Shown here in pieces: positions 10,063 through 19,307 of a DNA stretch of 64,000 nt. Source of the stretch: Ancylobacter mangrovi (GTDB lineage Bacteria > Pseudomonadota > Alphaproteobacteria > Rhizobiales > Xanthobacteraceae); contig NZ_JANTHZ010000001.1 of the NCBI RefSeq assembly GCF_024752355.1, positions 496,001-560,000 on the forward strand, given 5' to 3'. The notes beneath the pieces were generated by a model. That model did not search any database, was not told where the DNA came from, and saw nothing but the letters and a program-made list of their open reading frames with translations. Position numbers and translations under genes: made by a program. Numbering within the stretch: the first letter of the stretch is position 1; every line of letters starts with the position of its first letter.

Positions 10063-10770
10063 ATGACCTCACCTTCGGCCTCCACCCTCTCCTCCTCCCG
10101 TCCCGCCGTCATCGCCTTCGACCTCGACGGCACGCTGGTCGACACCGCGCCGGACCTGCTCGACACGCTCGACATCATCCTCGAGGTTGCCGGCGCCCCG
10201 CCGCTGCCGCGCGAGGAGACGCGCCGGATGATCGGCGCCGGCGCCAAGGCGCTGGTGCGCCGCGGGCTCGACGCCGCCGGCATCTCCGTGGAGCCGGAAG
10301 CGTTCGAAGGGCTCTATGCGCGCTTCCTCGAGCACTACGCCGACCACATCGCCGATTCGTCGCGCCCCTTTCCCGGCCTCATCGCCGCGCTCGACGAGCT
10401 GGAGGCGCGCGGCCACGTGCTGGCGGTGTGCACCAACAAGCTGGAGCACCTCTCGCGCCTGCTGCTCGACCGGCTCGACCTGTCGAGCCGCTTCAAGGTG
10501 ATCGCCGGCGCCGACACCTTCCCGGTCTACAAGCCCGACGCCGGCCATCTCATCGGCACGGTGGAGCGCGCGGGGGGCGACGTGCGCCGCGCGGTCATGG
10601 TCGGCGACAGCATGACCGACGTGCTGACCGCCAAGAACGCCCGCGTGCCGGTGATCGTGGTTCCCTTCGGCTACACCGAGACGCCGGCCGAGGAACTGGG
10701 CGGCGACGCGCTGATCCGGCATTACGACATGCTGCCGGAAACGGTGGATCGGCTGCTCGCCGGCGGCTGA
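10063..10770 (+). CDS. gph: Phosphoglycolate phosphatase (HAD superfamily)
   Basis: This 235-aa HAD-like hydrolase has motif I FDLDGTLVDTAPDLLDTLD near residue 20, motif II VCTNK near residue 122, a lysine-bearing VYKPDAGHL, and motif IV MVGDSMTDVLTAKNA near residue 180. This matches Gph, which removes phosphate from 2-phosphoglycolate arising from Rubisco oxygenation or DNA repair. It is divergent from the secreted-protein/rpiA genes, with about 175 bp of promoter DNA between them. Related HAD phosphatases cannot be fully excluded, but the rpiA neighbourhood supports Gph. Confidence 0.88.
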   Translation: MTSPSASTLSSSRPAVIAFDLDGTLVDTAPDLLDTLDIILEVAGAPPLPREETRRMIGAGAKALVRRGLDAAGISVEPEAFEGLYARFLEHYADHIADSSRPFPGLIAALDELEARGHVLAVCTNKLEHLSRLLLDRLDLSSRFKVIAGADTFPVYKPDAGHLIGTVERAGGDVRRAVMVGDSMTDVLTAKNARVPVIVVPFGYTETPAEELGGDALIRHYDMLPETVDRLLAGG

Positions 10771-10858
10771 TCGCGCGCGGCGCGCTTGACACCGGCAAGG
10801 CGGGCACACTAAATCCTGCCGCCGCAAGACGGACGGCCCGACGCGTTCGGGCCCGGGC

Positions 10859-10933
10859 GGGCGATTAGCTCAGCGGGAGAGCACTCCCTTCACACGGGAG
10901 GGGTCGCAGGTTCAATCCCTGCATCGCCCACCA
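10859..10933 (+). tRNA. tRNA-Val (anticodon CAC)
   Basis: A full cloverleaf can be drawn. The acceptor GGGCGAT pairs with ATCGCCC. The D arm is AGCTCAGCGGGAGAGC. The anticodon stem CTCCC/GGGAG closes the loop TTCACAC, so the anticodon is CAC (valine, GUG). The T arm is GCAGG-TTCAATC-CCTGC. Discriminator A and an encoded CCA end follow. The gene is 75 nt with CCA, and the T run in CCATTTTTCCC just after it may end transcription. Confidence 0.96.
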
Positions 10934-11652
10934 TTTTTCCCTAGTGTTATCAAAGCGTTGCGCAGATAACCGCTTCCGCAAGCGTTGCACGGAAGTGCGA
11001 ACGACAGCCGAACACGGCGCCGCCACTCGTGGAAAACGCGTGGAAACGCGAGGGTCGGTTCTAGTTCCGTTCGCCCCTTCCCCCAGACAGGCGCCATCGG
11101 TTGGATATTCGCTGTCCAGCGCATTCGGAATGCCCCCTCCCTCCTCTTCGTCGCCCTTCATGGCAAGGAATGTTGGTCCGCGATGAAGATCTGGGGCCGG
11201 TCCGACTTCATTCATCGCCGTTGGGATTTTCGCGCCAAGCGAGAAATCTTGGCGGGCGACGTGCTCAGTTTGCGACCGGATCGGACTTCGATCGCCCAAG
11301 CCCGGCAAAGCTGAAGCTGGAATCGACCGCGATGTTCTGTTGCGTGGGAGAAGCAGGAGCGCCTTTGAGGGTCGAACCTGCGACCCCTCCCGTGTGAAGG
11401 GAGTGCTCTCCCGAGCCGACGCATGAAACCACAATGGTCCGAAAACCTGGCACCCGATACTCGCCTGAAGGGCCAGTTCCCCTCCCCCTGTGACCGCGTC
11501 GCCATAGGCGGGGCGGAAACGGCGCCGTAACGTCACCGCCGGGCCGTTGTTTGCCCTTTACGCGCCGGAAAGACTAAAGTCCTCAGCGTTGCACGGGGCC
11601 GGCCGGTCGTTCCGGCCGCGCAACAGGGAACTGGATTTCGTAGGGGCTTAAG
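10934..11652. other. Gene-poor stretch downstream of tRNA-Val
   Basis: About 720 bp between tRNA-Val and the L,D-transpeptidase gene. No open frame here has a ribosome-binding site, a recognisable protein or normal third-position bias, and frames crossing the tRNA or its remnant are artefacts. The only structured element found is the inverted 40-bp tRNA fragment at 11374-11413. Promoter elements of the transpeptidase gene should lie at its right end. It may be the scar of a lost insertion, but no integrase remnant was recognised. Confidence 0.5.
11374..11413 (-). pseudogene. Inverted partial copy of tRNA-Val (D arm to T loop)
   Basis: The 40 bases here are an exact reverse complement of tRNA-Val positions 10874-10913, covering the end of the D loop, the whole anticodon arm, the variable loop and the 5' half of the T arm. 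Beyond this the similarity breaks down. Read leftward, GCAGGTTCGACC continues into CTCAA, so the T stem cannot close, and no acceptor stem is present. It is therefore a non-functional fragment produced by duplication and inversion or by an excised element. Confidence 0.85.
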
Positions 11653-12246
11653 ATGCGACTGAATCGACTTGCCGCCCTCGCCGTCGCCGCTCTGCTTGCC
11701 GGCGCGACCTGGGCGGGCACTTCGCCGGCAAGCGCCGAGGAGGGATTCTTCTTCGGACTGTTTGCCAAGCCGTATGACTTCGGCAACGGGCCCGGCGGCG
11801 CCTCCTCCATCCGCCGCCAGCTCGTGCGCTATGACGGCAAATACGGGCCCGGCACGGTGATCGTGAACACCGGCGAGCGCCGGCTCTATCTCGTGCAGGA
11901 CAACGGCACGGCCCTGAAATACGGCATCGGCGTCGGGCGCGACGGCTTCCGCTGGGCGGGCGTGAACACCATCAGCCGCAAGGCCGAGTGGCCGGGCTGG
12001 ACCCCGCCGTCGCAGATGCTGAAGCGCCGGCCGGACCTGCCGCGCTACATGCCCGGCGGCATCGACAACCCGCTCGGGGCGCGCGCGCTCTATCTCGGCA
12101 ACACGCTCTACCGCATCCACGGCTCCAACGAGCCGGAGTCGATCGGCCAGGCCGTCTCGTCCGGCTGCATCCGCATGACCAATGACGACGTCATCGACCT
12201 CTACGACCGCGTGCGGGTCGGCACCAAGGTGGTCGTGCTGAGGTAG
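11653..12246 (+). CDS. L,D-transpeptidase (YkuD domain)
   Basis: This 197-aa protein has a Sec signal (about 30 residues, ending SPASAEE) and a YkuD catalytic domain. The active-site block reads IHGSNEPESIGQAVSSGCIR near residue 155, with the His of HGS and the catalytic Cys of SSGCIRM in the family order. Such enzymes make 3-3 meso-DAP crosslinks in peptidoglycan or attach proteins to it in the periplasm. The arrangement VIVNTGERRLYLV earlier in the domain is also typical. It is a single-gene unit followed by a GC-rich hairpin. Several paralogues per genome are usual, so a specific ldt name is not given. Confidence 0.92.
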   Translation: MRLNRLAALAVAALLAGATWAGTSPASAEEGFFFGLFAKPYDFGNGPGGASSIRRQLVRYDGKYGPGTVIVNTGERRLYLVQDNGTALKYGIGVGRDGFRWAGVNTISRKAEWPGWTPPSQMLKRRPDLPRYMPGGIDNPLGARALYLGNTLYRIHGSNEPESIGQAVSSGCIRMTNDDVIDLYDRVRVGTKVVVLR

Positions 12247-12252
12247 GACACC

Positions 12253-12282
12253 GGGCGGCGTGCCGGCACCGGGACGCCGCCC
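12253..12282. terminator. GC-rich hairpin after the L,D-transpeptidase gene
   Basis: A perfect 9-bp stem GGGCGGCGT/ACGCCGCCC encloses a 12-base loop, starting 7 bp after the stop codon. There is no T run on either strand, so it may act as an mRNA 3'-end stabiliser or weak terminator rather than a classical terminator. Confidence 0.45.
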
Positions 12283-12320
12283 GCCATCGGGCCTCCCAGC
12301 CGGTCTACGCCCTAGGCGCC

Positions 12321-12386
12321 GACGACTCTGACAGCGGCGCCTTTGACGCCGGCGCCCTGGACATCGGCGACTTTGACATCGGAGCC
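12321..12386 (+). repeat. Imperfect 15-bp tandem repeat
   Basis: Four successive 15-bp units are recognisable (GACGACTCTGACAGC, GGCGCCTTTGACGCC, GGCGCCCTGGACATC, GGCGACTTTGACATC), followed by a partial GGAGCC. Translated in register they would give five-residue repeats of the type GAFDA-GALDI-GDFDI. No start codon or full reading frame accompanies them, so this is intergenic repeat DNA or the relic of a repeat-coding segment. Confidence 0.55.
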
Positions 12387-12435
12387 CGGTGCGGGCTCCC
12401 GGCGGCGGGGCGCCCTGCCCCCGCCCCCCACGGAC

Positions 12436-12816
12436 TCAGTGCCGGCGCACCGTCCCGGGCGTGTCGCGCGAGAGGTTGCGCGAGGCGAGCTCCTGCTGGT
12501 AGCGCGTCCAGCGCGCCTCCTGCTCGCGGCCGAGCTCGTGGAACGTGTCCCAGGTGTAGATGCCGGTCGAATGGCCGTCGTCGAAGACGAGCCGCACCGC
12601 GTAATTGCCGACCGGGATCACCTCGGCGATGCGCACCTCGCGCTTGCCGGCCACGAGCTGGCGGTCGGCCGCGGAATGGCCCTGCACCTCGGCCGAGGGG
12701 CTCTCCACCCGCAGATATTCGGCCGCCAGGGTGAAGCTCGAGCCGTCCTCGAAGGCGATGGTCAGCGCGCTGTGGTCCTTGTGAACCTTGATCTCGGTCG
12801 GCCAGGCATCGGTCAC
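12436..12816 (-). CDS. DUF971 domain-containing protein
   Basis: This small (126 aa) soluble protein carries the DUF971 fold, related to the N-terminal domain of gamma-butyrobetaine hydroxylase. Recognisable blocks are WPTEIKVHKDHSALTIAFEDG, AAEYLRVESPSAEVQGH and YAVRLVFDDGHSTGIYTWD. The GTG at 12816 has AGGGGA about nine bases upstream. Another in-frame GTG at 12837 would place that ribosome-binding site inside the gene. It is divergent from moaA. In other genomes this family often neighbours Fe-S or molybdenum-cofactor genes, but its function is not established. Confidence 0.85.
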   Translation of the reverse strand: MTDAWPTEIKVHKDHSALTIAFEDGSSFTLAAEYLRVESPSAEVQGHSAADRQLVAGKREVRIAEVIPVGNYAVRLVFDDGHSTGIYTWDTFHELGREQEARWTRYQQELASRNLSRDTPGTVRRH

Positions 12817-13014
12817 GGCGGTCTTTCCCCTTTGCACATCATCCCCACATAGAGGCGACGGGTCCGCCCGCCAAGCCTCGCGCCGGCATGCACGCGCAAA
12901 CGTGCATATCGGAAGGTTCTCACCGCGACGTGATGGTCAAGTGGCTCCGGTAATCGCCCCATAGACGCCACCGCCTTGGCACCCCTGGGGCAAGCGGGTA
13001 AAAACGTCAGACAC

Positions 13015-13035
13015 TGGCGCCGCTTAGCAGCGCCA
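13015..13035 (+). promoter_or_regulatory. Hairpin in the moaA leader
   Basis: TGGCGC (13015-13020) pairs with GCGCCA (13030-13035), ending 14 bases before the moaA GTG and just before its ribosome-binding region. It could modulate translation initiation. It does not match the known molybdenum-cofactor riboswitch in any way I can verify. Confidence 0.3.
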
Positions 13036-13049
13036 CGGGAGCGAAGGTA

Positions 13050-14096
13050 GTGACGAACCAGGAAGCCCTCATCGACCGGATCCAGCGCGAGGCCCCACGC
13101 CCGCCGCTCGTCGACACGTTCGGCCGGGCGGTGAGCTATTTGCGCGTCTCGGTCACCGACAGGTGCGACTTCCGCTGCGTGTACTGCATGGCGGAGCACA
13201 TGACCTTCCTGCCGAAGCCCGAGCTGCTGACGCTGGAAGAGCTCGACCGGCTGTGCTCGGCCTTCGTCGCGCGCGGGGTGCGGAAGCTGCGCCTGACCGG
13301 CGGCGAGCCGCTGGTGCGGCGCGACGTGATGACCCTGTTCCGCTCGCTCTCGCGCCATCTCGATTCCGGCGCGCTGGAGGAGCTGACGCTCACCACCAAC
13401 GGATCGCAGCTCGCCCGCTTCGCCCGCGAGCTCGCCGATTGCGGGGTGAAGCGCATCAATGTCTCGCTCGACACGCTGGACCCGCAGCGCTTCCGGGCGC
13501 TCACCCGCTGGGGCGACCTCGGCAAGGTGCTCGCCGGCATCGACGCCGCGCAGGACGCCGGCATCCATGTGAAGCTGAACGCGGTCGCCCTGCGCGGCGA
13601 GAACGAGGACGAGATCCCCGACCTCATCCGCTGGGCCCATGGCCGCGGCATGGACATGTCGCTGATCGAGGTGATGCCGCTCGGCGAGACCGGGGCAGAG
13701 CGGCTCGACCAGTACCTGCCGCTCTCCACCGTGCGCGAGCGCCTCGAGCAGCAATGGACGCTGAGCGACATCGCCTTTCGCACCGGCGGCCCGGCGCGCT
13801 ACGTCTCGATCGCCGAAACCGGCGGGCGGCTCGGCTTCATCACGCCGCTGACGCACAATTTCTGCGAGGGCTGCAACCGCGTCCGCGTCACCTGCACCGG
13901 CACGCTCTATATGTGCCTCGGCCAGGACGACGCGGCGGACCTTCGCGCGCCCCTGCGCGCCTCGGAGAGCGACGACCGGCTGCACGCGGCGCTGGACGAA
14001 GCGATCTTCCGCAAGCCGAAGGGGCACGACTTCGTCATCGACCGCCCCGGCCGTCCCCCGGCGCTGCGCCGGCACATGAGCGTCACCGGCGGCTGA
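13050..14096 (+). CDS. moaA: GTP 3',8-cyclase (molybdenum cofactor biosynthesis protein A)
   Basis: This 348-aa radical SAM enzyme performs the first step of molybdenum cofactor synthesis, GTP to 3',8-cyclo-7,8-dihydro-GTP. The N-terminal [4Fe-4S] motif is CDFRCVYC near residue 36. The SAM-binding [13 protein letters not shown] is near residue 78. The C-terminal second cluster has [11 protein letters not shown] plus a further Cys in YMCLGQDD. The protein ends in the conserved Gly-Gly needed for activity in the family. The start is GTG at 13050. Its partner MoaC is not adjacent. Confidence 0.96.
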   Translation: MTNQEALIDRIQREAPRPPLVDTFGRAVSYLRVSVTDRCDFRCVYCMAEHMTFLPKPELLTLEELDRLCSAFVARGVRKLRLTGGEPLVRRDVMTLFRSLSRHLDSGALEELTLTTNGSQLARFARELADCGVKRINVSLDTLDPQRFRALTRWGDLGKVLAGIDAAQDAGIHVKLNAVALRGENEDEIPDLIRWAHGRGMDMSLIEVMPLGETGAERLDQYLPLSTVRERLEQQWTLSDIAFRTGGPARYVSIAETGGRLGFITPLTHNFCEGCNRVRVTCTGTLYMCLGQDDAADLRAPLRASESDDRLHAALDEAIFRKPKGHDFVIDRPGRPPALRRHMSVTGG

Positions 14097-14222
14097 GACG
14101 CCCTCGCGGGGCCCCGCCGGCAGCCGGCTGCCGCCCGTTACCTGCCGCCCTTCCGCTGCATCGCACAGCGCGGCCGAAGCTGCGACATCGGCGCATGGCA
14201 GCTCCTACGTAAGCTTTGTTGC

Positions 14223-14276
14223 TGCATTGCAATGCGATGTGCATAGCTGCTCGCATTACGTAGTGCTAGCAATGCA
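14223..14276 (+). promoter_or_regulatory. Palindromic sequences upstream of the MFS gene
   Basis: GCATTGCAATGC at 14224-14235 is a perfect 12-bp palindrome. In addition TGCATTGC (14223-14230) is repeated in inverted form as GCAATGCA (14269-14276), just before the exporter start. Such dyads in an exporter promoter suggest an operator for a repressor. The regulator gene is not adjacent. Confidence 0.4.
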
Positions 14277-14292
14277 CTGCCCGCCCCGCAAA

Positions 14293-15495
14293 ATGCGAGT
14301 CCCTTCCATGCAGCTCCCGCTGTTGGCCCTTGCCATGGCGTCTTTCGGCATTGGCACCACCGAATTCGTCATCATGGGACTGCTGCCGGAAGTGGCCGCC
14401 GATCTCGGCGTGACGATCCCGGCCGCGGGCATGCTCGTCACCGGCTACGCGCTCGGCGTGGTGATCGGCGCGCCGATCCTCGCCATCGCCACCAACCCGC
14501 TGCCGCGCAAGGCGACGCTGATGGTGCTCGCCAGCGTGTTCGTGGTCGGCAACTTCCTCTGCGCCATCGCGCCGGACTACTGGCTGCTGATGGGCGCGCG
14601 CGTCGTCACCGCCTTCTGCCACGGCGCCTTCTTCGGCATCGGCGCGGTGGTCGCCGCGAGCCTGGTGCCGCCGAACCAGCGCGCCAGCGCCATCGCGCTC
14701 ATGTTCGCCGGGCTGACGCTCGCCAATGTGCTGGGCGTGCCGCTCGGCACCGCGCTCGGCCAGGCGCTGGGCTGGCGCTCCACCTTCTGGGCGGTGGTGC
14801 TGATCGGCATCCTCGCGGTCAGCGCGATCGCGCTCTGGGTGCCGCGCGACATTCCCCATGCGGCCGGCAACATCCTGCGCGAATTCGGCGTGCTGAAGCG
14901 CCCGCAGGTGCTCATCACCATGCTCATCAGCGTGGTGGCCTCGGCGAACCTGTTCGTCGTCTTCACCTATATCGCGCCGCTGCTGCGCGAGGTGACCGGG
15001 CTCGCCCCGCACACCGTGACCTATGTGCTGCTGCTGTTCGGCGTGGGCATCACCATCGGCAACATACTGGGCGGGCGCCTTGCCGACTGGCGGCTGATGC
15101 CCTCGCTGATGGGCATCTTCGTCGGCCTCGCCGCCATACTGGTGGTGATGGTGTTCGCCAGCCCCTTCCCGGCGTTGACGGTGCCGACCGTATTCGTGTG
15201 GAGCATACTGGTGTTCGCCGTGGTGGCGCCGATCCAGACCCGCGCGGTCGATTCCGCGGTCGGCGCGCCCAACCTCGCCTCGACCCTCAACCAGGGCGCC
15301 TTCAACCTCGGCAACGCCGCCGGCGCGTGGATCGGCGGCGCGGCGATCGCGCTCGGGGCGAGCTATGCGGACCTGCCGTGGATGGGCGCGACGCTGTCGC
15401 TGGTCGCTCTCGGCCTGTGCATGGTCTCGCAGGCCATCGAGCGTCGCGAGGGGCGCCTTGCCGCCGTCACCGACGCCGCGTGCGAGGAGTGCTGA
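14293..15495 (+). CDS. MFS exporter (AraJ/YdhP-like, DHA1 family)
   Basis: This inner-membrane protein has about 12 hydrophobic helices over 400 residues. The first helix reads LALAMASFGIGTTEFVIMGL, the pattern of the sugar-efflux/chloramphenicol-resistance-type DHA1 subfamily. GARVVTAFCHGAFFGIG in helix 4 corresponds to motif C-like antiporter segments. The ATG at 14293 is chosen, and the ATG at 14308 is equally possible because neither has a strong ribosome-binding site. The substrate is unknown; drugs, sugars or metabolites are known for relatives. A palindromic promoter suggests specific regulation. Confidence 0.88.
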   Translation: MRVPSMQLPLLALAMASFGIGTTEFVIMGLLPEVAADLGVTIPAAGMLVTGYALGVVIGAPILAIATNPLPRKATLMVLASVFVVGNFLCAIAPDYWLLMGARVVTAFCHGAFFGIGAVVAASLVPPNQRASAIALMFAGLTLANVLGVPLGTALGQALGWRSTFWAVVLIGILAVSAIALWVPRDIPHAAGNILREFGVLKRPQVLITMLISVVASANLFVVFTYIAPLLREVTGLAPHTVTYVLLLFGVGITIGNILGGRLADWRLMPSLMGIFVGLAAILVVMVFASPFPALTVPTVFVWSILVFAVVAPIQTRAVDSAVGAPNLASTLNQGAFNLGNAAGAWIGGAAIALGASYADLPWMGATLSLVALGLCMVSQAIERREGRLAAVTDAACEEC

Positions 15496-15573
15496 GCACG
15501 CGCCGCCGCCCGCCCGCATTCCGTCGCTATTCCGTGGCCTGACTTCCGCATTACCCCTCCGGCATCTCCCTCC

Positions 15574-16503
15574 ATGTATGATCCCACCGCCAATCGCCGC
15601 GGCATCCTCCTGATGATCGCCGGCTCCTCGGTCTTCTCGACCAACGACGCCATGTCCAAGCTGGCGCTCGCCTACATCCCGCCGACCGAGATCCTCGCCG
15701 TGCGCGGGGCGATGGCGGCGGTGCTGATGCTGCTGCTGATCGCCTGGCGCGGCCAGCTTCCGGCGGTGCGCCACGTGCTGGACCGGCGGGTGCTGGCGCG
15801 AGCCTCGGCCGAAGCCTGCGTCGCGGTGCTGTTCATCACCGCGATCGTCACCATGTCGATCGGCGACGCGACCGCGATCCTTCAGGTCGCCCCGCTCGCC
15901 ACCATGGCGGTGGCGGTGCTGGCCTTCGGCGCGCGGATCGGCGCCGGTCAGTGGGCGGCGGTCGCCGTCGGCTTCCTCGGTGTGATGCTGATCGTCAAGC
16001 CGGGCAGCTCGGCCTTCAACGCGGTGGCGCTGCTGCCGCTCGCCTCGGCGCTGCTCATCTCGGCCCGCGACTTCGTCACCGGGCGCATCGGCGCCCATGT
16101 GCCGACCCTGGTGGTCACCCTCGCCACCGCCCTGGTCGGCATGGCGATCGGCTTTGGCGGCAGCGCGGTCGAGAGCTGGCAGCCGCTCAACCTGTGGACC
16201 ATCGCCTATCTGTTCGGCGGCTCGCTGTCGCTGCTGTGCGGCCACATGCTGACCATCGCCGCCTTCCGCGGCGCCGATCCCTCGCTCATCTCGCCCTACC
16301 GCTACGCCGCAGTGGTGTGCTCGGTGGGGCTGAGCGCGCTGATGTTCAACAACATGCCGGACCTGATCTCGATCGGGGGCATGGCGCTCATCATGGCCGG
16401 CGGGCTCTACACCATGCACCAGCACCGCGCCACGCCGGCCCGCAAGGCCGTCGCGCGGCCGGAGGCCTCGGGCGAGCCGGCGCAGCAGCACGGCTCGCGC
16501 TGA
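15574..16503 (+). CDS. DMT family transporter (EamA domain)
   Basis: This 309-aa inner-membrane protein is made of two EamA-like halves, giving about ten helices (first SVFSTNDAMSKLALAYI, mid-protein ASALLISARDFVTGRIG, last ISIGGMALIMAGGLYTMHQH). The family exports or exchanges small metabolites, and the substrate cannot be predicted. It follows the MFS gene in the same direction after 78 bp and may share its transcript. The C-terminal tail is short and charged. Confidence 0.88.
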   Translation: MYDPTANRRGILLMIAGSSVFSTNDAMSKLALAYIPPTEILAVRGAMAAVLMLLLIAWRGQLPAVRHVLDRRVLARASAEACVAVLFITAIVTMSIGDATAILQVAPLATMAVAVLAFGARIGAGQWAAVAVGFLGVMLIVKPGSSAFNAVALLPLASALLISARDFVTGRIGAHVPTLVVTLATALVGMAIGFGGSAVESWQPLNLWTIAYLFGGSLSLLCGHMLTIAAFRGADPSLISPYRYAAVVCSVGLSALMFNNMPDLISIGGMALIMAGGLYTMHQHRATPARKAVARPEASGEPAQQHGSR

Positions 16504-16540
16504 GCGCCCGCGAGAGAGCGGGCGTTCCCGGCGCGCGCCC

Positions 16541-17713
16541 TCACCCGCGCTGGCGGGCGCGGATCATGTAGCCGTCATAGGGATATTCGCCGACCTGCCA
16601 CCAGAGGTACTCCTCGTTGCGGAAGCCGATCAGCGAATCCATGATCTTCTTGAAGCCGGCGTTCTTGGCGCCAATCTCGGCATAGAGCTCGTTCGCCGCC
16701 GTGTAGGAGGCGTCGACGAAGCTCTGCGGGAAGGGGCGAAGCTGGGCGCCCTGGGCCACCAGCCGGCGCAGCGCCGCCGGATTGAAAGCGTCGTACTTGG
16801 CCAGCATGTCGGCATTGGCATAGGCCACCGCCGCCTCGAAGATCGCCTGATAGGACTTGGGCAGGTCGTTCCACTTGGCCCGGTTCACGACCACATTCAT
16901 GGTCGGCCCGCCGTCCCACCAGCCGGGATAGTAGTAATAGGGCGCCACCTTCACGAAGCCGAGCTTCTCGTCGTCATAGGGGCCGACCCATTCGCAGGCG
17001 TCGATGGTGCCCTTCTCCAGCGAGGGGTAGATGTCGGCCGGGGCGATCTGCTGCGGCACCACGCCGAGCTTGGCCACCACCTGCCCGGCGATGCCGCCGA
17101 TGCGGAACTTCAGGCCCTTGAAGTCGTCGAGGCTCTTCACCTCCTTGCGGAACCAGCCGCCCATCTGGGTGCCGGTATTGCCGCCGAGGAAGCCGACGAG
17201 GTTGTACTTGGCGAGCACCTCGTCCTGCAGCTCCCGCCCGCCGCCATGGTAGAACCACGCGTTCTGCTGGCGCGCGTTCAGGCCGAAGGGCATGGTGGTG
17301 AAGCAGGCGAAGCTCGGGTCCTTGCCTACATAGTAATAGAGCGGGGTCTGGGCGAGCTCGACGGTGCCGTTCTGCACCGCGTCGAGCGCCTGCAGGCCCG
17401 GCACGATCTCGCCGGCGGCGAAGTTCTGGATCTGGAACTTCCCGTCCGTCCCCTCGCTAACATATTTCGAGACCAGTTCGTTGGCGCCGAAGATCGCGTC
17501 GAGCACCTTGGGCACGCTGGAGGTCAGGCGCCAGCGCACCTGCGGCGCGCTCTGGGCGATGGCGGGCGCGGCCAGCAGGGTCGCCGGCGCGGCGGCCGCC
17601 GCCGTGCGCAGGAAGGCGCGGCGGGGAAGACGTCCCCCGGTGGAAGGCGAGGCGTCGTTGTGGCGCGGGAGATCCGGGCGCGGCTGGCCCGTGGCATCGG
17701 CTTCTTTGCTCAT
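16541..17713 (-). CDS. TRAP transporter solute-binding protein (DctP family, Tat signal)
   Basis: This 390-aa periplasmic protein has a twin-arginine signal LPRRAFLRTAAAAA followed by a cleavage region near LLAAPAIAQ. The mature part has TRAP binding-protein features: [18 protein letters not shown] near residue 210, with the conserved ligand-binding Arg, then [20 protein letters not shown] and YYYPGWWDGGPTM. It resembles TakP-type carboxylate receptors. The start at 17713 has AGGAAAGG upstream. It is a close paralogue of the next gene (17837-18925). No DctQ or DctM subunit is nearby, so its permease must be elsewhere. Confidence 0.9.
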   Translation of the reverse strand: MSKEADATGQPRPDLPRHNDASPSTGGRLPRRAFLRTAAAAAPATLLAAPAIAQSAPQVRWRLTSSVPKVLDAIFGANELVSKYVSEGTDGKFQIQNFAAGEIVPGLQALDAVQNGTVELAQTPLYYYVGKDPSFACFTTMPFGLNARQQNAWFYHGGGRELQDEVLAKYNLVGFLGGNTGTQMGGWFRKEVKSLDDFKGLKFRIGGIAGQVVAKLGVVPQQIAPADIYPSLEKGTIDACEWVGPYDDEKLGFVKVAPYYYYPGWWDGGPTMNVVVNRAKWNDLPKSYQAIFEAAVAYANADMLAKYDAFNPAALRRLVAQGAQLRPFPQSFVDASYTAANELYAEIGAKNAGFKKIMDSLIGFRNEEYLWWQVGEYPYDGYMIRARQRG

Positions 17714-17785
17714 GGCGCCTTTCCTGTCACTTCGCGCCGGCCGGCGCAACCGCGCTCGAAGGTGCCGCGCGGCACCGGAAACGGA

Positions 17786-17810
17786 CATGCCCGGCACGAG
17801 GCCGGGCATG
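17786..17810. terminator. Perfect 10-bp hairpin between the two TRAP genes
   Basis: CATGCCCGGC and GCCGGGCATG form a perfect 10-bp stem with a 5-base loop ACGAG. It lies between the two leftward TRAP receptor genes without a strong T run. It probably attenuates read-through or protects the upstream transcript, giving the two receptors different expression levels. Similar GCCCGGC palindromes are frequent between genes of related bacteria. Confidence 0.6.
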
Positions 17811-17836
17811 GTGGATCTGTGGTCGCGGGCGCGGGC

Positions 17837-18952
<1,116 letters not shown>

Positions 18953-19120
18953 TCACGGGCCCGGTTCTGCCTCATCGCATCCGGGCGCAAACGCTTGTTG
19001 GCGAAAGACCTACGCTAGCCCCGCAACCGACGCAACCGCCCGCATCTGCGCCTTTTGTCGAGGGTCGGCGCATCAACGCGCCGCGTTTACGAACATGGCG
19101 ACGCTGCGGCAGGAGGCGAC

Positions 19121-19213
19121 ATGAATTCGCCGCTCCCCACAGGCACTATGCTTCCGGATTTCCTGCAACGTTCACTGAACAACTGGCCCCTGCGCCACTT
19201 ACCGCTCAGCTAA
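19121..19213 (+). CDS. Possible 30-aa small protein or leader peptide
   Basis: A perfect AGGAGG (19111-19116) stands four bases before an ATG that opens a 30-codon frame ending in TAA, with 94 bp to the following repeat-protein gene. The peptide is MNSPLPTGTMLPDFLQRSLN followed by ten further residues, with no transmembrane segment. An ideal ribosome-binding site in otherwise empty DNA is the only evidence. It could be a real small protein, a leader for the next gene, or chance. Confidence 0.3.
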   Translation: MNSPLPTGTMLPDFLQRSLNNWPLRHLPLS

Positions 19214-19307
19214 CGTTGAGGGAACAAAGTAATTTCATCCCGATTGTGCAGATACTCGAACAGGGGCTCCGGCCCTCCGGTCCCAAGGTCTATTACGGAG
19301 TGATCCT

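Noticed and set aside
10865..11536. 223-codon leftward open frame over the tRNA and its remnant
   Set aside because: Its C-terminus is the translated antisense of tRNA-Val, a well-known annotation artefact, and the inverted remnant gives a second tRNA-derived stretch.
14266..16491. 741-codon open frame on the - strand antisense to both exporter genes
   Set aside because: The translated product is a Arg/His/Gly/Asp-rich low-complexity string typical of shadow frames. The opposite strand encodes clear MFS and EamA transporters.
19220..19241. GGAAC followed by CGAT upstream of the repeat-protein gene as a second EcfG promoter
   Set aside because: The spacer is 15 bases and the -10 element deviates (CGAT), so the match is too weak to call.
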